Assembly (NCBI GenBank): GCA_947377425.1
Contig: CANCFZ010000002.1
Location: 1-34,774, forward strand
Reading direction: 5' to 3'
Length of the DNA stretch: 34,774 nucleotides
DNA from: Flavobacteriaceae bacterium
Lineage (GTDB): Bacteria > Bacteroidota > Bacteroidia > Flavobacteriales > Flavobacteriaceae
Shown: positions 26,592 to 34,774 of the stretch, piece after piece
Layout: each line of letters begins with the position of its first letter
How positions within the stretch are numbered: position 1 is the first letter of the stretch
Made by a program: the position numbers and the translations under genes
The notes under the pieces: model-generated
Told to the model about the DNA's origin: nothing
Databases searched by the model: none
The model's input: only the letters and a program-made list of their open reading frames with translations

Positions 26592-27761
26592 ATGGACAAA
26601 ATTTTCAACAATACAGAAGTTGCTTTCTCATTAAAAAGCGATACCGAATTAGATAGAGCCTATTTTTTATTTAAAATGATTTCCAATGAACCACTTGTTC
26701 GAATTGGAACAGCTGTAACTAACTTTGCATTAAAAGCACATTTGCCAGTTGACGGATTGATTCGTGCTACGGTTTTCGACCATTTTTGTGGTGGAATAAA
26801 CGAATTAGATTGTCTTTCTGTGGTAGATAAAATGTATACCAAAGGCGTTTCATCAGTTTTAGATTATTCAGTTGAAGGAAAAGAAGAAGAAGCTCAATTT
26901 GATGCGGCTTTAGAAATGACTTTAAAAACTGTCGAATTTGCTAAAGAACGCCAAGCAATTCCGTTTGCAGTATTTAAACCAACTGGTTTAGGAAGATTAG
27001 ATTTGTATACAAAAGTAGGAGAGAAGCAAATACTTTCTTCAGATGAACAAAAAGATTGGAATAAAGTTGTTGAACGTTTTGATATTATTTGTAAAACTGC
27101 ACACGATAAAAACGTTGCCTTATTGATTGATGCCGAAGAAAGCTGGATGCAAGATGCAGCCGATGATTTAATTGAAGAAATGATGCTCAAGTACAATAAG
27201 GAACAAGTAATTGTGTTCAGTACGTTGCAAATGTATCGTTGGGATAGACTGGATTATTTGAAAGCCCTGCATGAAAAAGCTAAAACAGAAGGGTTTTATA
27301 TTGGAATGAAACTAGTTCGTGGTGCTTATATGGAAAAAGAGCATGAAAGAGCCAAAGAAAAAGGATATCCTACACCAATTTGTACTTCTAAACAAGCCAC
27401 CGATGATAACTATGATGCTGCAGTAGACTATATGATGAAACATATTGACTCAATGGCAATATTTGCAGGAACTCACAACGAAGAAAGTTCATACAAGTTA
27501 ATGGAAATGTTGAAAGCAAATAATATCGCTATAAATGATCACCGCATTTGGTTCGGACAGTTGTATGGAATGAGTGATAATATTAGTTATAATTTAGCTG
27601 CTCATGGATATAATGTTGCCAAATATTTACCATTCGGACCAGTTCGAGATGTGATGCCTTATTTAATTCGTCGTGCAGAAGAAAATACTTCTGTTGCAGG
27701 TCAAACTAGTAGAGAATTGAATTTATTGAAAACCGAACGAAATAGACGAAAAGACAAATAA
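26592..27761 (+). CDS. Proline dehydrogenase
   Basis: This 389-residue FAD-dependent monofunctional proline dehydrogenase has a TIM-barrel fold and oxidises proline to pyrroline-5-carboxylate. Motifs include LLIDAEESWMQDA, VFSTLQMYRWDRLDYL, FYIGMKLVRGAYMEKEHERAKEKGYPTPI (shown as the family core), AGTHNEESS, FGQLYGMSDNISY, and the C-terminal LIRRAEENTSVAGQ with the two conserved arginines that bind the proline carboxylate. It lacks the P5C dehydrogenase half of PutA, so that enzyme must be encoded elsewhere. Confidence 0.93.
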   Translation: MDKIFNNTEVAFSLKSDTELDRAYFLFKMISNEPLVRIGTAVTNFALKAHLPVDGLIRATVFDHFCGGINELDCLSVVDKMYTKGVSSVLDYSVEGKEEEAQFDAALEMTLKTVEFAKERQAIPFAVFKPTGLGRLDLYTKVGEKQILSSDEQKDWNKVVERFDIICKTAHDKNVALLIDAEESWMQDAADDLIEEMMLKYNKEQVIVFSTLQMYRWDRLDYLKALHEKAKTEGFYIGMKLVRGAYMEKEHERAKEKGYPTPICTSKQATDDNYDAAVDYMMKHIDSMAIFAGTHNEESSYKLMEMLKANNIAINDHRIWFGQLYGMSDNISYNLAAHGYNVAKYLPFGPVRDVMPYLIRRAEENTSVAGQTSRELNLLKTERNRRKDK

Positions 27762-27774
27762 AATTTTCATCTTT

Positions 27775-28536
27775 TCATATAATTTTCTTTATAACTCTTA
27801 ATCTGTGTGTATGCCTATTTACTTCGGCATTATAAATTCCTAAATGATCCAAACGGTCAATTCTAACTTTTCCGCTTGCGTGAATTATGTAGTTGTCTTC
27901 GAGCATAATTCCAACATGAATTATTTTGCCTTCGTCATTATCAAAGAATGCTAAATCTCCAGGTTCACTTTCTTCAATAAAACTCAAAACTTCGCCTTGT
28001 GTAGCTTGTTGTGAAGCATCACGAAGTAGTTTGTATCCATTTAGTTTATAAACCATTTGTGTAAATCCAGAACAATCGATTCCAAATGGAGTTTTTCCGC
28101 CCCAAAGATAAGGAGCGTTTAAGTACATATGGGCAGTATCAATAATACTTGACTTTGGTTTTATACCACTTGTTTTTAATCCTTCAAATTCATAATTTTG
28201 AATATTAATATCACTGTGATTCAAAAAAGATAATGAAGCACCTAGAGTAATTGGTAGTAAAAAATTCTTGGGTGTAGATATATATTCAACTAAATCGGAA
28301 TTAAGAATAATTGCTTCTTTGCAAAGCGTATTATAATTTTCTTTTGAAAGTATTTGATATTGTTTACTATCAACCCAACCTTCATAATTATCATAATGAA
28401 GTTTGATTTTTGACCATTGATTATCTTTTTCTAAGATTTCAAAATGTTCGCCAAAAAGTACTTGAGAAACAATTTCGCTTCTATCACTTGGTTCAATCCT
28501 TAACGGAATTGATGATAAATTACAAATGGCAAACAT
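27775..28536 (-). CDS. SH3 - NlpC/P60 (C40) peptidase
   Basis: This 253-residue protein has a bacterial SH3 domain at residues ~5-60 (LRIEPSDRSEIVSQVLFGE, ending with GWVDSKQY) and an NlpC/P60 domain at ~128-253. The catalytic residues appear to be Cys155 (FGIDCSGFTQ), His207 (IIHVGIM) and His219 (IIHASG). Such enzymes cleave gamma-D-Glu-diamino acid bonds in muropeptides. No signal peptide is visible, so it probably works on recycled cell-wall peptides in the cytoplasm, or the N-terminus is longer than seen. It is convergent with the proline dehydrogenase gene, 13 nt apart. Confidence 0.9.
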   Translation of the reverse strand: MFAICNLSSIPLRIEPSDRSEIVSQVLFGEHFEILEKDNQWSKIKLHYDNYEGWVDSKQYQILSKENYNTLCKEAIILNSDLVEYISTPKNFLLPITLGASLSFLNHSDINIQNYEFEGLKTSGIKPKSSIIDTAHMYLNAPYLWGGKTPFGIDCSGFTQMVYKLNGYKLLRDASQQATQGEVLSFIEESEPGDLAFFDNDEGKIIHVGIMLEDNYIIHASGKVRIDRLDHLGIYNAEVNRHTHRLRVIKKII

Positions 28537-28560
28537 TTACTAATAATGAATTGGGATTAT

Positions 28561-28597
28561 TGATTTAGGATTTTACTACGTGCAAAATCCTAAATCA
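28561..28597. terminator. Long perfect hairpin between thiolase and NlpC genes
   Basis: A 14-bp perfect stem TGATTTAGGATTTT / AAAATCCTAAATCA has a 9-nt loop. It lies just past the thiolase stop on the minus strand. It may end that transcript or stabilise its 3' end, although no U-tract follows on that strand. Confidence 0.5.
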
Positions 28598-28609
28598 GTA
28601 CTATATTTA

Positions 28610-29788
28610 TTATGCTTTTTCAATTACAATTGCAGAAGCGCCACCTCCACCATTACAAATTGCAGCAGCTCCAATTTTTGCATTGTTTTGTTGTAAAACA
28701 TTAATTAGGGTAACAACAATTCTAGCGCCCGAACAACCTAGTGGATGTCCTAATGAAACGGCACCTCCATTTACATTTATTTTATCATTTGATAATCCTA
28801 ATATTTTTGCATTAGCTAAACCTACAACAGAAAAAGCCTCATTAAATTCAAAATAATCAACATCTGAAATTGATAATCCAGCTTTAGTTAATGCTTTTGG
28901 AATTGCTTTTGCAGGTGTAGTTGTAAACCATTTTGGTTCTTGTGCTGCATCGGCATAAGATTTTATATATGCTAATGGTTTTAATCCCATAGCCATTGCT
29001 TTTTCTTCACTCATTAAAATTACTGCTGCTGCACCATCATTAATAGTAGAAGCATTTGCTGCAGTAACCGTTCCATCTTTTGTGAAAACGGCATTAAGCA
29101 TTGGAATTTTATCTAAGCTTACGTTGGTATATTCTTCATCTTTGGTAACCATTATTGGGTCACCTTTTCTTTGAGGAACGGCAACCGGAACTATTTCTGA
29201 ATCAAATTTTCCAGCTTCCCAAGCTTTAGCAGAACGCTCATAGGATTGAATTGCGAAAGCATCTTGTTCTTCACGAGTGATTTTATATTCTGAAGCACAT
29301 AAGTCAGCAGAAACTCCCATTGCATTATTATCGTAAGCATCAACAAGTCCATCTTTTTGCATTCCGTCTTGCATTGTAGCTGGTCCAAATTTCACACCAT
29401 TTCTCATGTGAACGTAATGTGGAATCAAACTCATGTTTTCCATTCCTCCTGCAACGACTATTTCGGCATCGCCAGCCATAATTGCTTGTGCTCCAAACAT
29501 AATAGCTTTCATTCCAGAAGCACAAACTTTATTTACTGTTGTACAAGCAACTTCATTTGATAATCCAGCAAAAATTGCAGCTTGTCTAGCAGGAGCTTGA
29601 CCAACACCAGCTTGAACTACATTTCCCATAAAAACTTCATCAACTAAATTTGGGTCTAAGTTAATTTTATTTAAAGCGCCTTTTATAGCTGCTGCACCAA
29701 GATGGGGTGCAGGAACAGTTGATAAAGCTCCCATAAAACTTCCAATTGGAGTTCTAACAGCTGAAACGATTACTATCTTTTTATTCAT
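28610..29788 (-). CDS. Acetyl-CoA C-acyltransferase (thiolase)
   Basis: This 392-residue thiolase is counted from the Met at 29788; an upstream in-frame Met (29842) adds 18 residues before the conserved KKIVIVSAVRTPIG and is unlikely. The acyl-accepting Cys is Cys89 in VNKVCASGMKA. The active-site NEAFSVV, GGAVSLGHPLGCSGAR and the final CNGGGGASA loop are intact. The product is acetoacetyl-CoA from two acetyl-CoA, or thiolysis in the reverse direction. Which direction dominates cannot be told from sequence. Confidence 0.93.
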   Translation of the reverse strand: MNKKIVIVSAVRTPIGSFMGALSTVPAPHLGAAAIKGALNKINLDPNLVDEVFMGNVVQAGVGQAPARQAAIFAGLSNEVACTTVNKVCASGMKAIMFGAQAIMAGDAEIVVAGGMENMSLIPHYVHMRNGVKFGPATMQDGMQKDGLVDAYDNNAMGVSADLCASEYKITREEQDAFAIQSYERSAKAWEAGKFDSEIVPVAVPQRKGDPIMVTKDEEYTNVSLDKIPMLNAVFTKDGTVTAANASTINDGAAAVILMSEEKAMAMGLKPLAYIKSYADAAQEPKWFTTTPAKAIPKALTKAGLSISDVDYFEFNEAFSVVGLANAKILGLSNDKINVNGGAVSLGHPLGCSGARIVVTLINVLQQNNAKIGAAAICNGGGGASAIVIEKA

Positions 29789-29803
29789 AATATTTTGTAT
29801 TGT

Positions 29804-29847
29804 CCCAAAGTATTGGGAGTTGTTTGTTAGTTTGTTATGCAAATTTA
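29804..29847 (-). promoter_or_regulatory. Thiolase promoter -7 element and 5' UTR hairpin
   Basis: On the minus strand, TAAATTTG (29847-29840) matches TAnnTTTG. The resulting ~45-nt leader contains a small hairpin CCCAA-AGTA-TTGGG (29804-29817). No -33 TTG was found. Confidence 0.35.
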
Positions 29848-29989
29848 CTATTTTTTAGGGAAACTTCATTTTTAAGCTAAAGAAATCCAGAATTTATTTA
29901 AGATTAATAAAATAATAATTTCTATTTAATTGATTTTTAATCATTTCATAAAAACGAAAAATTTATATGAAAAAAAAGAGTTTAAAATG

Positions 29990-30020
29990 TTGTAAATATT
30001 ATAATGATACGTTACATTTG
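29990..30020 (+). promoter_or_regulatory. Promoter of the tRNA cluster
   Basis: TTG (29990-29992), a 20-nt spacer and TACATTTG (30013-30020) form a full match to the Bacteroidetes consensus. Transcription should start near 30026, about 38 nt before tRNA-Ser. Confidence 0.75.
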
Positions 30021-30063
30021 CAACCGCTCAAAGAGAAAAGTTCTTATACTTTATATTGAATTT

Positions 30064-30150
30064 GGAGAGTTGCCTGAGTGGCCGAAAGGACATGTTTGCT
30101 AAACATGCGTATGGGAAACTGTACCAAGGGTTCGAATCCCTTACTCTCCG
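30064..30150 (+). tRNA. tRNA-Ser(GCT)
   Basis: A class II tRNA with a long variable arm. The acceptor stem is GGAGAGT / ACTCTCC with G discriminator. The anticodon loop TTGCTAA on stem CATGT/ACATG reads GCT, decoding AGC/AGU serine codons. The T-arm has GGTTCGAATCC. CCA is not encoded. Confidence 0.95.
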
Positions 30151-30159
30151 CTTTTTTTT

Positions 30160-30234
30160 CGGGGTGTAGCGTAGCCCGGTTATCGCGCCTGCTTTGGGAG
30201 CAGGAGGCCGCAGGTTCGAATCCTGCCACCCCGA
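30160..30234 (+). tRNA. tRNA-Pro(TGG)
   Basis: The acceptor stem is CGGGGTG / CACCCCG with A discriminator. The anticodon loop TTTGGGA reads TGG, decoding proline. The T-loop is GGTTCGAATCC. CCA is not encoded. Confidence 0.95.
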
Positions 30235-30259
30235 CTTTTAATATTTATTTATTAAAATT

Positions 30260-30333
30260 GGTTCCATAGCTCAGCTGGATAGAGCAACGCACTTCTAATG
30301 CGTAGGTCGAAGGTTCGAATCCTTCTGGGATCA
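30260..30333 (+). tRNA. tRNA-Arg(TCT)
   Basis: The acceptor stem is GGTTCCA / TGGGATC (two G-U pairs) with A discriminator. The anticodon loop CTTCTAA reads TCT, decoding AGA/AGG arginine codons. The D-loop AGCTCAGCTGGATAGAGCA and T-loop are standard. Confidence 0.95.
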
Positions 30334-30339
30334 CTTGAC

Positions 30340-30367
30340 AAACCTTCTTGAAAAAGAGGGTTTTTTT
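30340..30367 (+). terminator. Terminator of the tRNA cluster
   Basis: An imperfect stem of AAACCTTCTT with AAGAGGGTTT is followed by a run of T, directly downstream of tRNA-Arg. Confidence 0.7.
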
Positions 30368-30661
30368 GTTTTCAACTTTCTGTTAAAACATATCTAAAAA
30401 AGTGCATTATTTGTAAAAATAAGCTGCTCCTCAGCTAGCGCATACGTCACTCCAGTGCCCAAAAAGTAAAACTAAAATTAACTGTATAACAGCAATGGTG
30501 TAACTTTTTTTATTAAATTCGTTTTAAATTTAGGAATAAAAAATAGAATTTTGGCAAAAAAAGATGGTACTTATTTTTTTTTAAGAAAAAATTGTGGTAC
30601 AAGTGTGATACTTGCGCTAGCGATTAGAAAACAAAAAAAATAACAATTTAAAAATAAAATT
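30368..30661. other. Intergenic region between tRNA-Arg and the VOC gene
   Basis: No gene is visible. It contains an inverted pair, GCTAGCGC (30434-30441) and GCGCTAGC (30614-30621), plus a small inverted repeat CAAGT-N5-ACTTG (30600-30614). The GC-rich stretch at about 30421-30465 stands out from its AT-rich surroundings and may be a dispersed repeat or old remnant. Confidence 0.35.
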
Positions 30662-31093
30662 ATGACAGCAATTAACCCTTGGATTAACTTTAACGGAAAT
30701 ACCGAAGAAGCATTCACTTTTTATAAATCAGTTTTTGGTGGCGAGTTTACAAAGATTATTCGTTTTAAGGATATATCAAGCGATGAATTTCCTGTAGCAG
30801 AAAACGAAGCTGAAAAAATAATGCAAATTGTTTTGCCCATAGGTAAAAACATTTTAATAGCTAATGACGTTCCAGAAATTTTGGGAAAAACAAACGAAAA
30901 CGAAAACAGATCTAAAATAGCAATTAGTGTAGAAAGTCGAGAAGAAGCGGATAAATTATTCAATGGACTTTCGGCAGGAGGACAAATTGAAATGCCTATT
31001 TTGGATACTCCTTGGGGTTCCTATTTTGGAATGTTTAGAGACAAATATGGAATTGAATGGATGGTAGATTTTGATCCAAATTATAAAGGGTAA
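30662..31093 (+). CDS. VOC family protein (PhnB-like)
   Basis: This 143-residue protein has the vicinal-oxygen-chelate fold: INPWINFNGNTEEAFTFYKSVFGGEF at the N-terminus, a middle IMQIVLPIGKNILIANDVPE strand pair, and the C-terminal GSYFGMFRDKYGIEWMVDF. This is the PhnB-like subgroup of glyoxalase/bleomycin-resistance relatives, in which metal ligands are often lost and the substrate is unknown. A terminator follows at 31151. Confidence 0.88.
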   Translation: MTAINPWINFNGNTEEAFTFYKSVFGGEFTKIIRFKDISSDEFPVAENEAEKIMQIVLPIGKNILIANDVPEILGKTNENENRSKIAISVESREEADKLFNGLSAGGQIEMPILDTPWGSYFGMFRDKYGIEWMVDFDPNYKG

Positions 31094-31150
31094 ATTCAAA
31101 CTAAGAAAAATACAAGCTGACTCACGAATCATTTCGTTTACATATAGACA

Positions 31151-31187
31151 AAAAAAACTATAACCTCACCGTTATAGTTTTTTTTTT
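31151..31187 (+). terminator. Terminator after the VOC gene
   Basis: A perfect 14-bp stem AAAAAAACTATAAC / GTTATAGTTTTTTT with a 6-nt loop is followed by more T. Confidence 0.85.
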
Positions 31188-31231
31188 GAATTCCAATTTT
31201 CTTCTTATCTTGTGGCTGAAAATTCATTCTA

Positions 31232-31927
31232 ATGAAATCCATTTTTGTTTCTCTTCTGTTTTTTTTCTTGTTTCTTTTTGTAGGTTGTAAATCTACCGAA
31301 TCTTCTATGGCAAGTAAGAAGGAACTAATTAAAAATAATTATTTAAAGGGTAATTCTATTGCATTATATGACGGAATCAACGATACTACTTTTGTAAAAC
31401 TTAAAAATTTCAGTGGCGATTTTATTTTTGATATGAAGTATGCTACTGAAGCTAATTTTCTTAAAACTAAAGTGTATGATTGTGATGAATGTTATTTGAG
31501 ATTAAAAACAATAAAATTTCTTATTGAGGCTAATGCTGAATTTCAATCGTTAGGATATAGAATAAAATTATTTGATTGTTATCGTCCGTTGGATATTCAA
31601 AAGAAGATGTGGGAAATTGTTTCAAATGCTGATTATGTTGCCGATCCAAAGAAAGGTTCAATTCATAATAGAGGAGCAGCAGTTGATATTACGTTGGTTG
31701 ATAAAGATGGAAATGAATTGGATATGGGAACTTCATTTGATTTTTTTGGTCCAGAAGCTGCTCATAATTATCAAGGGTTTTCAAGAAAAATCAGAAAAAA
31801 CAGAACTTTATTGAAAGAAGTAATGCTGAAACACAATTTCAAATCATTTGATTCCGAATGGTGGCATTATAATTTGGTTGATAGTAATAAAGATAAACTG
31901 GCTAATTTTAAATGGAAATGTAATTAA
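31232..31927 (+). CDS. D-alanyl-D-alanine dipeptidase, VanX/DdpX family lipoprotein
   Basis: This 231-residue protein is a predicted lipoprotein: the signal peptide ends in the lipobox LFVGC with Cys19. The M15D zinc-peptidase motif is intact: His145 and Asp152 in SIHNRGAAVDIT, and Glu209 with His212 in EWWHY. VanX-type enzymes hydrolyse D-Ala-D-Ala. With no vanH/vanA or transporter genes nearby, a role in cell-wall dipeptide recycling or nutrition is more likely than glycopeptide resistance. The C-terminus abuts the next, convergent gene with no gap. Confidence 0.92.
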   Translation: MKSIFVSLLFFFLFLFVGCKSTESSMASKKELIKNNYLKGNSIALYDGINDTTFVKLKNFSGDFIFDMKYATEANFLKTKVYDCDECYLRLKTIKFLIEANAEFQSLGYRIKLFDCYRPLDIQKKMWEIVSNADYVADPKKGSIHNRGAAVDITLVDKDGNELDMGTSFDFFGPEAAHNYQGFSRKIRKNRTLLKEVMLKHNFKSFDSEWWHYNLVDSNKDKLANFKWKCN

Positions 31928-32491
31928 TTATTCTATACATTTTAAATAGTCCATGAAGAAATGATCTGGATTGTATGTTTTTTTATCAACTTCAGAAACC
32001 AATTCGCTTTTGGTAATATAATCAACAGTTTCACCAGAAAATTTTATTCGGACAAATGATATTGGTGATTTTTTTAGTTCCTCAAAAGTATCTTTCATAA
32101 ACAAGAAATAACCGCCTAAAATTCTACTGGTTTCATTGTTATTTCTCACCGAGTTCCCACAAGATTCTTGTTCTATTCCTAATAAGGTAACAATTTTGCC
32201 ATTATTTAATTGAATGTATATTCTGGAATCTTTATCCAAACATTTTGCCGAAATAAAATCAGTGCTTTTTTGAATCATTTGCATGTTCAATGATAATAAT
32301 CCATCAGCATTTATTAAAGAAAAGAATATTGAAGTTTGGCTATTTCCAAAAACACGTTCGTGAATTACATAATCTTGAGTTGATTTGTATGTACCTAAAC
32401 TATCTTTTACATTGGTGCTATATTCACATTCTTTTTGAGCAAAAGTTGTGATAGAAAACAATAGGAATGCTAGAAATAATAACTTTTTCAT
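31928..32491 (-). CDS. Small secreted protein of unknown function
   Basis: This 187-residue protein has a clear Sec signal peptide (MKKLLFLAFLLFSITTFAQ). The mature part contains four Cys (KECEYS near the start, SAKCLDKD, QESCGNS and the last DYLKCIE), perhaps two disulphides. It has no recognised domain. Its stop codon lies at the base after the dipeptidase stop, convergent with zero spacing. It starts one base before the methyltransferase stop codon and is probably co-transcribed with it. Confidence 0.75.
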   Translation of the reverse strand: MKKLLFLAFLLFSITTFAQKECEYSTNVKDSLGTYKSTQDYVIHERVFGNSQTSIFFSLINADGLLSLNMQMIQKSTDFISAKCLDKDSRIYIQLNNGKIVTLLGIEQESCGNSVRNNNETSRILGGYFLFMKDTFEELKKSPISFVRIKFSGETVDYITKSELVSEVDKKTYNPDHFFMDYLKCIE

Positions 32492-33676
32492 TTAGGATTT
32501 TATTTTGGTGCAAAGTAACACAATTTTAGCATCATTTTTATCGGTTGTAAAAAAACAATAAACGTTTCCACCATCTTTTATTTTCCATTTTTTTCTTATT
32601 ATTTCTACCGAATCTGGAAAATTTCTAGTAGTGACGTTTGCTTTTTGATTGGAAAGATTAGAATGAACATCTTTTTTAGAATAATCAATTATTTTGTCAA
32701 TTTGAAAAACTCTACCAGGGAACTCGATTAACTCCTCTGAAGTGTAAAGATGGGAGTTTTGATGCAATTTATCTAATGAAAATTGAGTGGCTACTTCTAT
32801 AAATCCACCCGATTTCATTATAGCACTATTGGGTTCGTATAGATATTTTTTAGGCAAACCCAAAGAAGCATAATTTTCAGAATTGATATTGAATTGAAAG
32901 GTTTGCTTTTCATCTTTGCTAAAATTGATAGTCTTAATTGTAACGTCATTTTGAAAGTCTTTTTCAATCTCCCATAATAATTCTTTAACTTCATTATCAA
33001 CAGCTACAATGTGAATTGTTTTTACATTTTTCAATTCAGATAAACCAGCTGTAATATCAAGAATAGGGGCTGTTTTGATTAAAATGTTATTGGTGTATTG
33101 AAAATAGAAGTCTTGTAATTCGGGAACATTAGGCAGGCAATCTTTGAGCAGGAACACTTTTCCTTTTACATCATTTCTTCTGGATGGATCGATATAAATC
33201 CAGTCAAATTTTTGGTTTAATTCTTCTATAATTTCTGAACTATCGCCACAAATACAATTTATATTATTGCATTCTAATTGTTCAAAATTTGAAGTAACAA
33301 TTTCGGACAATTTTTCATTAATTTCACAATGAATTACTTGATTTACTTTTTTAGAAAAGTAAAAATCATCTATTCCAAAACCACCGGATAAGTCAATTAG
33401 ATTTTTTCCTGAAACTATTTCAGATTTGTATTGTGCCGTAATTTCGGATGATGTTTGTTCAACAGAAATTTTACTTGGATAAATTATGTTTTTAGTAGTA
33501 AACCAAGTTGGTAGTTTGTCTTTGCTTTTAGTTCGAGCTTCAATTTGATTTAAAATAATTTTAAAATCTACTTCGGGAAATGGATTTTTTTGAAATGCTA
33601 ATTTAGAACTATCAGAACCTGTTTTTTCATAGATATAGTTCTGTATTTCAAGATTTAAAATTTCGTTAGTATTCAT
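32492..33676 (-). CDS. Class I SAM-dependent methyltransferase with THUMP-like domain
   Basis: This 394-residue protein has a Rossmann-type methyltransferase core with the SAM motif LIDLSGGFGID (~93-103), acidic motif CEINEKL, and the catalytic-type DPSRR (163-167). Its flanking domains match the PG_1098 ferredoxin-like and THUMP-like family found in Bacteroidetes. RNA methylation is likely from family context; the target is unknown. It abuts the secreted-protein gene downstream and the AI-2E gene upstream (15-nt gap) on the same strand. Confidence 0.85.
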   Translation of the reverse strand: MNTNEILNLEIQNYIYEKTGSDSSKLAFQKNPFPEVDFKIILNQIEARTKSKDKLPTWFTTKNIIYPSKISVEQTSSEITAQYKSEIVSGKNLIDLSGGFGIDDFYFSKKVNQVIHCEINEKLSEIVTSNFEQLECNNINCICGDSSEIIEELNQKFDWIYIDPSRRNDVKGKVFLLKDCLPNVPELQDFYFQYTNNILIKTAPILDITAGLSELKNVKTIHIVAVDNEVKELLWEIEKDFQNDVTIKTINFSKDEKQTFQFNINSENYASLGLPKKYLYEPNSAIMKSGGFIEVATQFSLDKLHQNSHLYTSEELIEFPGRVFQIDKIIDYSKKDVHSNLSNQKANVTTRNFPDSVEIIRKKWKIKDGGNVYCFFTTDKNDAKIVLLCTKIKS

Positions 33677-33691
33677 TAAAAAAAAGCTGAA

Positions 33692-34774
33692 TTAAATGTT
33701 TTTAGTTAAAATTTTAATGATTTTATTTTCTGGAAAAAACTCTTTCCCAATAACTTTTAAGATGGTGTAAAGCGGAATTGCGATTATCATTCCGGTAATT
33801 CCAAATAAAGTTCCAATAATAAGAATGACTAAAAATATTTCTAAAGGATGAGAATTGACGCTTTTAGAAAATATAATTGGAGAAGAAACATTATTGTCAA
33901 TTAATTGAACAATAAAAAAACCAATGGTAACATAGATTGTTGTGGGTAAAATAACAGTTTGAAAATCACTTCCAATATTACTCAACATTGTTAAAATTCC
34001 GGCTAAAATGGATGCTATGAATGGTCCTATGTAGGGAATGATGTTTAGTAACCCACACAAAAAAGCGATGACTATTGCGTTTTCAACTCCAAAGATGAGT
34101 AAAACAATTAGATATAAAATGAATACTACAGTTAATTGAATAAATAAACCGATGAAATATCGAGTAAGAAGTAATCTTGTTTTTTCAATTGAGTTAAGAA
34201 TTTTTTCTTCGTGTTCATCAGGAAGAATTTTTTTCATTCCAATGATAAACTGAACTTTGTCTTTTAAGAAAAAGAAACTTATGAAAAACACGGTTACTAA
34301 TCCAATTCCCAAACTACTAAGAGTTCCAATTATAGAATTAAAAAAATCAGTCAAAAAGTTAAAATTCAATCGTGAAGTTATATCAGATTCTTTAATTAAT
34401 TTAGAACTATTAATACTGTGTCTGTCTAAATAAACACTTAATTGATTGTATAATTCAACACATCTAAGTTCAATTGATTTAGTATCTAATAATGATAAAT
34501 TAGTGCTTTGGGATGTTATTAAAGGTACAAAAAGCATAATCAATCCAATGATCAACAATAAAAATAAGATTAAGGTTGTTGCTACGGCTAAAGTATTTTT
34601 AAATTTTAATCTTCTTTTAAAAAATTCCACTATTGGATTGGCAATCATTGAAAAAATCACAGAAACAATTAAATATAGTAGTACAGTTTGAACTAAATAA
34701 ATAAAATATAATCCAACAAAAATTAAAGTTAAAACTCCAAGTGCTCTTAGTATTCCGTTTGCAAGTATTTTTGA
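33692..34774 (-). CDS. AI-2E family transporter (partial; runs off the window)
   Basis: The frame stays open to the last base of the window, giving at least 360 residues. The apparent GTG start at 34660 is internal; upstream residues SKILANGILRALGV and following hydrophobic segments match the family N-terminus, so the true start is outside. Multiple transmembrane segments flank a large loop at the centre, followed by the conserved FLCGLLNIIPYIGPFIASILAG and a C-terminal GIPLYTILKVIGKEFF. The family exports small molecules or ions; AI-2 transport is proven only for some members. Confidence 0.9.
   Translation of the reverse strand, partial: SKILANGILRALGVLTLIFVGLYFIYLVQTVLLYLIVSVIFSMIANPIVEFFKRRLKFKNTLAVATTLILFLLLIIGLIMLFVPLITSQSTNLSLLDTKSIELRCVELYNQLSVYLDRHSINSSKLIKESDITSRLNFNFLTDFFNSIIGTLSSLGIGLVTVFFISFFFLKDKVQFIIGMKKILPDEHEEKILNSIEKTRLLLTRYFIGLFIQLTVVFILYLIVLLIFGVENAIVIAFLCGLLNIIPYIGPFIASILAGILTMLSNIGSDFQTVILPTTIYVTIGFFIVQLIDNNVSSPIIFSKSVNSHPLEIFLVILIIGTLFGITGMIIAIPLYTILKVIGKEFFPENKIIKILTKNI

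Noticed and set aside
30044-30269. Protein-coding ORFs over the tRNA genes on both strands
   Set aside because: They are translations of tRNA-Ser and tRNA-Pro, a known annotation artefact.
31232-31927. Vancomycin resistance determinant
   Set aside because: Only a VanX-like dipeptidase is present; no vanH or vanA-type ligase lies nearby, so resistance is not supported.
34658-34660. GTG as the start of the AI-2E transporter
   Set aside because: The frame continues upstream to the window end with family-typical N-terminal sequence, so the gene is simply cut by the window.

Overview
The window looks like AT-rich chromosomal DNA from a member of the Bacteroidetes, most likely a Flavobacterium or close relative. 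Four things support this: a giant secreted protein ending in a type IX secretion (T9SS) sorting domain of the ChiA-like 'type C' kind; an HU-like protein of the Bacteroidetes HU-HIG type; several matches to the Bacteroidetes promoter (TTG, 19-22 nt, TAnnTTTG); and many genes without recognisable Shine-Dalgarno sequences. No phage, insertion sequence, conjugation module or CRISPR array is visible. The content is mostly housekeeping metabolism with a few accessory islands.

Layout. 1-1086: a nest of five copies of a ~62-bp hairpin repeat around a small GIY-YIG nuclease gene, then an intergenic stretch with alternative hairpins. 1087-2652: an HU-like gene and divergent nnrD (NAD(P)H-hydrate dehydratase), separated by four 10-bp operator-like sites spaced exactly 22 bp apart. 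2674-9864: a 2396-residue T9SS cargo protein, with a frameshifted remnant of an HU-like gene upstream. 10300-15270: the thrABC threonine operon, preceded by a 35-residue leader peptide with 13 threonines, which points to attenuation. 15479-17627: hutH with palindromic operator candidates, and a DinB-family gene. 17770-20950: a polyamine-type operon on the minus strand (unannotated 59-codon ORF, arginine decarboxylase, deoxyhypusine-synthase-like enzyme, acidic-tail protein). 21007-22068: aroB. 22220-26544: a compact photolyase/cryptochrome cassette (TIGR03643 protein, DUF2452 protein, flavin reductase, photolyase, 47-residue DUF2256 zinc microprotein, DASH cryptochrome). 26592-29788: proline dehydrogenase, an SH3-NlpC/P60 peptidase and a thiolase. 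30064-30333: tRNA-Ser, tRNA-Pro and tRNA-Arg behind a near-consensus promoter. 30662-34774: a VOC protein, a VanX-like D-Ala-D-Ala dipeptidase lipoprotein, a small secreted protein, a THUMP-like methyltransferase and an AI-2E family permease that runs off the window.

The strongest leads for something undescribed are (i) the GIY-YIG gene with its structure-conserved repeats, which resembles the logic of REP/RAYT systems but uses a different nuclease; (ii) the 22-bp-phased GAC-N4-GTC array at the HU-like promoter; (iii) two short ORFs that start almost at the predicted transcription start upstream of thrA and speA; and (iv) the uncharacterised partners in the photolyase cassette. All functions are read from sequence motifs alone; no database search was run.
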